From VXMF01 sp965200705 (lineage in GTDB: Bacteria > Acidobacteriota > Terriglobia > Bryobacterales > UBA6623), in NCBI GenBank assembly GCA_965200705.1, contig OZ241376.1, positions 1,054,001-1,118,000 on the forward strand: a stretch of 64,000 nt of DNA, given 5' to 3'. The notes under the pieces were generated by a model. That model was not told where the DNA came from and searched no databases. It saw only the letters and a list, made by a program, of their open reading frames with translations. A program made the translations under genes and the position numbers. This document shows positions 58,915-64,000 of the stretch, one piece after another (position 1 is the first letter of the stretch; the number at the start of each line of letters is the position of its first letter).

Positions 58915-61710
58915 ATGTCCAATCCAAGCGATCTGCCAACGGGAAGCAACCTGGCCTTCGTCGAAGGCCTCTTCGAAGAGTACTCCCAAGACCCAGAATC
59001 CGTCTCGCCTGGCTGGCGCACGTACTTCGAGTCGATTGAAGGGACTAGAGCGTCTCGGCAGACCAGTCGCCGCGGACCGCTGCCGCAGCCCGAAACCGTC
59101 TCGGCTCCCGACGCGCAGAGCCACCTCGAGGAGCGCTTCGATCCCGCAGGCACCGAGACATCTGCGGATGGCCTGCAGTTCATGGTCGACAAGATCGTGC
59201 GCACCTACAGGGTCCGCGGCCATATCGTCGCCAGAATCGATCCCCTCGAGCTGGCTGTTCGGCAGCTGCCTGAGTTCAGGCCGTCCTCCTACGGTCTGCG
59301 TCCGGAGGACATGGACAGGGACGTTTCCCCGAACACCCTGTCCGGATGTTCGCTGCACACACCGCGCCAGGTGATCGAGCGCCTTCAGGACACCTACACA
59401 CGGTCGATTGGCGTGCAGTTCATGCACATCGACGATCTGAGCCTGCGCGAGTGGTTGCAGGAGCGCATGGAGACCTCGGGCAACCACGTTCAACTGAGCC
59501 AGGCTCGACAGGTTCGCATCCTGACGAAGCTCACCGATGCCACGATCTTCGAGGACTTCATCCAGAAGAAGTTCGTCGGAGCCAAGAGCTTCTCCCTTGA
59601 GGGCTGCGAGACCCTCATCCCGCTTCTGGATCTGCTCATGGAGCGGGCCAGCCACAGCGGAGTCCGCGACATCGTGATCGGCATGGCGCACCGCGGACGC
59701 CTCAGCGTGCTGGCCAACGTGATCGGCAAGAGCCCCCGCCAGATCTTCCGCGAGTACGCCGACCTGGACCACGACCACTATGTGGGCCGTGGCGACGTGA
59801 AGTACCACCTCGGCTACCGCGGGACATGGACGAGTTCGCAAGGTGAAGGCCTACGCCTTTCGCTCTGCTTCAACCCAAGCCACTTGGAGTTTGTGAACCC
59901 CGTGGCGGTGGGCCGGATGCGGGCCCGTCAGGATCGCAGGGACGATACGCTGCGCAAGCACGGGCTCTGCATTCTGCTGCACGGCGACGCCGCTTTCGCC
60001 GGTGAGGGGATCGTGCAGGAGACCCTCAACATGAGCCAGCTGAGAGGCTACAGCGTCGGGGGCACAATCCACATCGTCGTCAACAACCAGATCGGATTTA
60101 CCACGGTCCCGGCCCAAGGCCGCTCGACGACCTACGCGACTGGCGTGGCCAAAATGCTGCAGATTCCGGTGTTCCACGTCAACGGGGAGGATCCAGAGGC
60201 GGCCGCCCAGGTCGTGCGCCTAGCCGTTGACTTCCGCAACGTTTACAAGCGCGACGTCGTCATCGACATGTACGGCTACCGGCGTCGGGGACACAACGAG
60301 ACGGACGAGCCGCGGTTCACGCAGCCGTTGCTATACGAGGCCATTTCGCATCGCAAGCCAGTGCTGGCGAGCTATGTCGGTCATTTGCTCGACCAGGGAG
60401 GCGTGACGAGAGAAGAGGCGCAGAACATCGCCCAAGAGCGCCGCGAGCATCTCGAGGAGGAGCTCGCCTCCGCGAAGAGCGAGGACTACATCCACATCGG
60501 CGACCAAGCCACAGGTGAGTGGTCGGCCTACAACCGAGGCAGCGACGCCGAGATCCCCGACACCGACACCGGTGTCAGTCGGGATCGCCTAGCTGCGATC
60601 CTCCAGAAGATCGGCAAGGTGCCCGAGGAAATTGTCCCGGACCGCCGCATCGCCAGATTGCTCCAGCACCGGGTGGAGATGGCGTCCGGTGAGCGGCCAG
60701 TCGACTGGGCGACTGCCGAGGCCCTCGCGATCGGCACCCTTCTCCTGGAGGGCCATCGCGTGCGGTTCTCGGGCCAGGACTGCGAACGGGGCACCTTTTC
60801 GCATCGCCATGCCTCGGTGCATGACGCGGAGACGGGCTTCATGCACATACCTCTGCAGCACATCTCGCCGATGCAGGCACCGCTCGAGATCCACAACAGC
60901 CCCCTGTCGGAGGCTGGCCCGCTGGGGTTTGAGTACGGCTACAGCCTCGAGGTGCCGGACGGCCTCACGATCTGGGAAGCCCAGTTCGGGGATTTCGTCA
61001 ACACGGCGCAGGTGATCATCGACCAGTTCATATCGAGCGGCGAGGACAAGTGGAACCTTTGGAGCAACCTTGTGATGCTGCTCCCCCACGGGTTCGAAGG
61101 CCAAGGGCCGGAACATTCCAGCGCAAGGCTGGAGCGATTCCTGCAGCTGGCGGCCGAGGACAACATCCAAGTCACGAACCCGACGACGGCAGCGCAGTAC
61201 TTCCACCTGCTAAGGCGTCAGGTCGTTCGACCGCTGCGCAAGCCCCTGGTCGTGATGTCGCCAAAGAGCCTGCTGCGCCACGCCAGCGTCGTCGCCGACC
61301 TAAGCGAACTGAGCAAGGGCCAGTTCCACCGCATACTGGGGGACGACCAGGTGGATCCGGCCAAAGTGAAGCGTGTGCTGGCCTGCAGCGGCAAGGTCTA
61401 CTACGAATTGCACGCGGCACGCGAGGAGGCCCGCCGAGACGACATCGCCATCGTGCGCTTCGAGCAGATGTACCCGCTGTCCGCGAAGACGGTCGACGAA
61501 GCGCTGGCGCCGTACGTGAACGCTGAAGTGGTGTGGGTCCAAGAGGAGCCCCGCAATATGGGTGCGTGGCGGCATGTGAAGATGCGCTTCCCGCATGCGT
61601 TTTCCGACGTGGTCTGCCGACCCGAGTCCGCCAGCCCTGCGACAGGTTCGTCCGGCAGCCACAAGGTCGAGCAGAGACAGCTGATCCTGGCCGCACTAGC
61701 GACGGACTGA
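58915..61710 (+). CDS. sucA: 2-oxoglutarate dehydrogenase E1 component
   Basis: The product is 931 residues, equal to the family's usual length. Thiamine-diphosphate enzyme that decarboxylates 2-oxoglutarate and passes the succinyl group to E2 lipoyl. N-terminal peripheral segment NLAFVEGLFEEYSQDPESVS, active-site IGMAHRGRLSVLANV, TPP-binding GDAAFAGEGIVQETLNMSQL, NNQIGFTT, YRRRGHNETDEPRFTQPLLY, and the C-terminal EEPRNMGAWRHVK are all present. It starts the sucA-sucB-lpd operon. The ATG has no strong ribosome site, and the MITE has separated the gene from whatever lay upstream. Confidence 0.97.
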   Translation: MSNPSDLPTGSNLAFVEGLFEEYSQDPESVSPGWRTYFESIEGTRASRQTSRRGPLPQPETVSAPDAQSHLEERFDPAGTETSADGLQFMVDKIVRTYRVRGHIVARIDPLELAVRQLPEFRPSSYGLRPEDMDRDVSPNTLSGCSLHTPRQVIERLQDTYTRSIGVQFMHIDDLSLREWLQERMETSGNHVQLSQARQVRILTKLTDATIFEDFIQKKFVGAKSFSLEGCETLIPLLDLLMERASHSGVRDIVIGMAHRGRLSVLANVIGKSPRQIFREYADLDHDHYVGRGDVKYHLGYRGTWTSSQGEGLRLSLCFNPSHLEFVNPVAVGRMRARQDRRDDTLRKHGLCILLHGDAAFAGEGIVQETLNMSQLRGYSVGGTIHIVVNNQIGFTTVPAQGRSTTYATGVAKMLQIPVFHVNGEDPEAAAQVVRLAVDFRNVYKRDVVIDMYGYRRRGHNETDEPRFTQPLLYEAISHRKPVLASYVGHLLDQGGVTREEAQNIAQERREHLEEELASAKSEDYIHIGDQATGEWSAYNRGSDAEIPDTDTGVSRDRLAAILQKIGKVPEEIVPDRRIARLLQHRVEMASGERPVDWATAEALAIGTLLLEGHRVRFSGQDCERGTFSHRHASVHDAETGFMHIPLQHISPMQAPLEIHNSPLSEAGPLGFEYGYSLEVPDGLTIWEAQFGDFVNTAQVIIDQFISSGEDKWNLWSNLVMLLPHGFEGQGPEHSSARLERFLQLAAEDNIQVTNPTTAAQYFHLLRRQVVRPLRKPLVVMSPKSLLRHASVVADLSELSKGQFHRILGDDQVDPAKVKRVLACSGKVYYELHAAREEARRDDIAIVRFEQMYPLSAKTVDEALAPYVNAEVVWVQEEPRNMGAWRHVKMRFPHAFSDVVCRPESASPATGSSGSHKVEQRQLILAALATD

Positions 61711-61726
61711 GCAAGACCCAAGCACG

Positions 61727-63001
61727 ATGGCCATCGAACTGACAATCCCATCCGCCGGCGAGTCGATCACCGAGGTGCAGATCGGCAAGTGGCGCAAGTC
61801 CGAAGGTGACCGCGTCGAATCTGACGAGGTGATCGTCGAGATCGAGACCGACAAGGCGGCCATGGAACTGCCCGCGCCGGCCAGCGGGATCCTAGAGAGG
61901 ATCCTCATGCCAGAAGGAGCCGACGTGGGGATCGGCGCCGTGATCGCCGTCATCGCCGAGGTCGCAGGCAGCAACGAAAGGGCCAACGGTGGAGAGAGCA
62001 CCTCAGCTCCACCAGACCGGTCTGCTGAGGCATCGAAGGCACCAGCCACGCAGGAACCTCCAGCAGCAGTGACGAGCGAGCCAGAACCGCGAGTGATGCC
62101 GAGCGCCAAGCGAGTGCTTGGCCAAGCGGGCGTTCCCGAGTCCACGGCCAGGGGATCGGGACCGGGCGGAAGGGTGCTGAAGGAAGACGCCGTTCGAGCA
62201 GTTGTGGAGGCCAAGCACAAGCCTCCGGCGCCGCCGAAGTCGGATCCGCCGAAACCGAGAGTGCCGCAGCCGTCCGCAGCGGTTCCGCCCTCCGTGCCAA
62301 GTCGCAGCGAGGAAACCGTTCCGATGTCCCCGCTAAGGAAGGCAGTGGCCCGCAACCTTGTGTCGGTCCAACAAAACGCAGCGCTGCTGACGACCTTCAA
62401 CGAAATCGACATGAGCGCGGTCAAGGGACTCCGCAGCAAGTACAGGGACGAATTCTTGGCGGCCCACGGCGTGAAGCTGGGATTCATGTCGTTCTTCGTC
62501 AAGGCGGTGGTCGCGGCGCTGAAGGTAGTCCCCGGTGTGAACGCCCGGATCGACGGCACGAACATCATCTACCGCAACTACCACGACATCGGGATTGCTG
62601 TTGGTGGCGGCCGCGGCCTAGTCGTGCCGGTGCTGCGGAACGCGGACTCGCTGAGCTTCGCCGACATAGAGAAGGCCATCGGGGACTTCGTCGTCCGCGC
62701 AGGCGAGAACAAGCTGGAGCTCAACGAGCTGCAGGGCGGCACATTCACGATCTCCAACGGAGGAATCTACGGCTCAATGCTGTCGACGCCTATCGTCAAT
62801 CCTCCGCAGAGCGGGATTCTCGGCATGCATGCGATCAAGGACCGGGCCGTCGTGGTGGACGGATCGATCGTGGCGCGCCCCATGATGTACGTCGCTCTGA
62901 CCTACGATCACCGCATCGTCGACGGACGTGAGGCCGTCACGTTCCTGCGCACGGTCAAGGATGCGGTCGAGTCCCCGGAGAGGATCTGGCTGGAAATCTA
63001 G
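61727..63001 (+). CDS. sucB: Dihydrolipoamide succinyltransferase (E2 of 2-oxoglutarate dehydrogenase)
   Basis: The product is 424 residues, 16 bases after sucA. One lipoyl domain (lipoyl Lys43 in EIETDKAAMELPAP), an Ala/Pro linker, the peripheral-subunit-binding domain (MPSAKRVLGQAGVPESTARG), a second linker, then the catalytic trimer-forming domain ending in LTYDHRIVDGREAVTFL with the active His and Asp. It transfers succinyl from lipoate to CoA. Confidence 0.96.
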   Translation: MAIELTIPSAGESITEVQIGKWRKSEGDRVESDEVIVEIETDKAAMELPAPASGILERILMPEGADVGIGAVIAVIAEVAGSNERANGGESTSAPPDRSAEASKAPATQEPPAAVTSEPEPRVMPSAKRVLGQAGVPESTARGSGPGGRVLKEDAVRAVVEAKHKPPAPPKSDPPKPRVPQPSAAVPPSVPSRSEETVPMSPLRKAVARNLVSVQQNAALLTTFNEIDMSAVKGLRSKYRDEFLAAHGVKLGFMSFFVKAVVAALKVVPGVNARIDGTNIIYRNYHDIGIAVGGGRGLVVPVLRNADSLSFADIEKAIGDFVVRAGENKLELNELQGGTFTISNGGIYGSMLSTPIVNPPQSGILGMHAIKDRAVVVDGSIVARPMMYVALTYDHRIVDGREAVTFLRTVKDAVESPERIWLEI

Positions 63002-63008
63002 AGCCTGT

Positions 63009-63028
63009 GCGCCGCTCACGGGCGGCGC
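63009..63028 (+). promoter_or_regulatory. Hairpin between sucB and lpd
   Basis: GCGCCGC (63009-63015) pairs perfectly with GCGGCGC (63022-63028) around TCACGG, in the 43-base gap. It ends 16 bases before the lpd ATG. There is no T-run; it may adjust lpd translation or mRNA stability. Confidence 0.4.
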
Positions 63029-63044
63029 TGCCCGGCAACCATCT

Positions 63045-64000
63045 ATGCCGTCGGAATCCTACGACCTAATCGTGATCGGGGCAGGCCCGGGAGGGTACAC
63101 GGCCGCGATACGCGCCGCTCAATTCGGCATGAACGTGGCGTGCGTGGACAAGGAGAAGACCCTCGGCGGTACCTGCCTCCGGATCGGCTGCATCCCCAGC
63201 AAGGCTCTGCTTGAGTCCTCGGAGCTGTATGAACGAACAGCCGGCGAACTCAGCGTGCACGGGGTCGTGACCAAGGGCGTGTCACTCGATCTCAAGCGGA
63301 TGATGCAACGCAAGGAGAAGGTCGTGGCGTCGCTCACCCGAGGTGTCGCACATCTGATCCGCAAGAACAAGATCAAGCGCCACACCGGCACGGCCCGCTT
63401 CGCTTCGGCGCACGAAGTGGTGGTCGACGAGGCAGACGGATCGACTCGGCTCGAAGCCAAGCATGTGCTCATCGCCACCGGAAGCTCGGTGGCCTCGCTA
63501 CCTGGAGTCGAGATCGACGGGCACCTCATCGGCGACAGCACGACGGCCCTTTCCTACGACACAGTGCCCGAACGCCTCGTGGTGATCGGGGCCGGCTACA
63601 TCGGACTCGAACTGGGATCGGTCTGGAGACGCCTCGGGGCAAAGGTCGTGGTGCTCGAGTACCTCGACCGGATCCTCCCCGGCATGGACGCTGAGATCTC
63701 CCGCTTCGCGCAGAGGCTCTTTGCCAGGCAGGGGATCGAGTTCCGTCTGGGTACCAAGGTGACGGGCGCGAAGGTGGACGGCGACCGTTGCACGGTTGAG
63801 GCCGAAGGGAGTGAGCCGTTGGAGGCGCACCGAGTGCTTGTTTCGGTGGGCCGACGACCGAACACAAGCGGCCTGGACCTCGCGGCCGCGGACATCGAGG
63901 TCAACGACCGGGGCCAGATCGCCGTGGACGACCACTTCCAGACTTCCGCGCCCGGCGTGTACGCCATCGGCGACGTGATCCGGGGCCCGATGCTGGCACA
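63045..64000 (+). CDS. lpd: Dihydrolipoyl dehydrogenase (E3), cut by window edge
   Basis: The first 318 codons are present. FAD-binding VIGAGPGGYTAAIRAAQFG, redox-active disulfide GGTCLRIGCIPSK (Cys44, Cys49), ATGSSVASLPG, NAD-binding VIGAGYIGLELGSVW, and the second FAD motif near the edge (GVYAIGDV). It reoxidises dihydrolipoamide on E2 with NAD, completing the complex encoded upstream. The C-terminal interface domain lies outside the window. Confidence 0.96.
   Translation, partial: MPSESYDLIVIGAGPGGYTAAIRAAQFGMNVACVDKEKTLGGTCLRIGCIPSKALLESSELYERTAGELSVHGVVTKGVSLDLKRMMQRKEKVVASLTRGVAHLIRKNKIKRHTGTARFASAHEVVVDEADGSTRLEAKHVLIATGSSVASLPGVEIDGHLIGDSTTALSYDTVPERLVVIGAGYIGLELGSVWRRLGAKVVVLEYLDRILPGMDAEISRFAQRLFARQGIEFRLGTKVTGAKVDGDRCTVEAEGSEPLEAHRVLVSVGRRPNTSGLDLAAADIEVNDRGQIAVDDHFQTSAPGVYAIGDVIRGPMLA

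Overview
The window is a 64-kb piece of a GC-rich bacterial chromosome, about two thirds GC by eye. It most likely comes from an Acidobacteriota-type organism. The best pointers are two secreted von Willebrand factor A proteins of the 'VWFA-related acidobacterial' type (31493-32608 and 42828-43853), a DUF1501 Tat-exported protein, a large PVC-type dehydrogenase with HEAT repeats and a C-terminal haem domain, Tat-exported sugar-phosphate isomerase-like proteins, and a sulfatase. Lineage is inferred from these families only; there is no rRNA gene.

Layout. 0-7.2 kb: end of a c-type cytochrome protein, a thioredoxin-like protein, a PVC-type dehydrogenase/HEAT/cytochrome protein and dut (both in an unusually GC-rich block), then a DUF1501 protein. 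7.4-11.4 kb: a tightly overlapping housekeeping operon phoH-ybeY-CNNM/CBS-era-BON. 11.4-20.9 kb: fatty-acid oxidation multienzyme, zinc-ribbon membrane protein, gatB, an exported amidohydrolase, a SurA-like chaperone, a YhaM-like HD exonuclease with a long acidic/proline tail, and an SDR. 21-24.4 kb: a small accessory island behind tRNA-Lys. It holds a decayed IS1380-type transposase, a tandem array of 476-479-bp repeats carrying broken copies of a fic gene end, the intact fic gene, and a decayed unknown gene. 24.4-29.1 kb: an alcohol/C1 oxidation module (glutathione-independent formaldehyde dehydrogenase, TIM-barrel isomerase-like protein, dihaem cytochrome c, PQQ alcohol dehydrogenase with a lanthanide-type Asp pair). 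29.1-34.5 kb, minus strand: a divergent thymidine phosphorylase, an inositol-monophosphatase-family enzyme, a VWFA protein, a MoaD-MoaE fusion and threonine synthase. 34.5-39.2 kb: lytic transglycosylase, two overlapping Cys/Met-metabolism PLP enzymes, a tannase-family esterase. 39.3-40.1 kb: a decayed IS1634-type transposase. 40.2-48.8 kb: TIM-barrel protein, DoxX, cca, a second VWFA protein, a 1132-residue secreted orphan protein and an amino-acid decarboxylase. 49-58.6 kb: a TPR protein, a YHS-like small protein, SDR, aldehyde dehydrogenase, tRNA-Val, sulfatase, double alpha/beta-hydrolase lipoprotein, hotdog thioesterase, a beta-propeller lipoprotein. 58.7-64 kb: a 194-bp MITE-like element with perfect 8-bp target duplications, directly before the 2-oxoglutarate dehydrogenase operon sucA-sucB-lpd. 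The lpd gene runs off the edge.

The physiology suggested is an aerobic heterotroph. It has a full 2-oxoglutarate dehydrogenase, beta-oxidation, periplasmic quinoprotein alcohol oxidation feeding c-type cytochromes, and exported hydrolases (sulfatase, tannase-like, acetyl-xylan-esterase-like). I see no CRISPR array, prophage, plasmid origin or recognisable antiviral cluster. The most unusual items are the MITE in front of sucA, the tandem repeats that copy the 3' end of fic, and the predicted lanthanide-dependent alcohol oxidation module.
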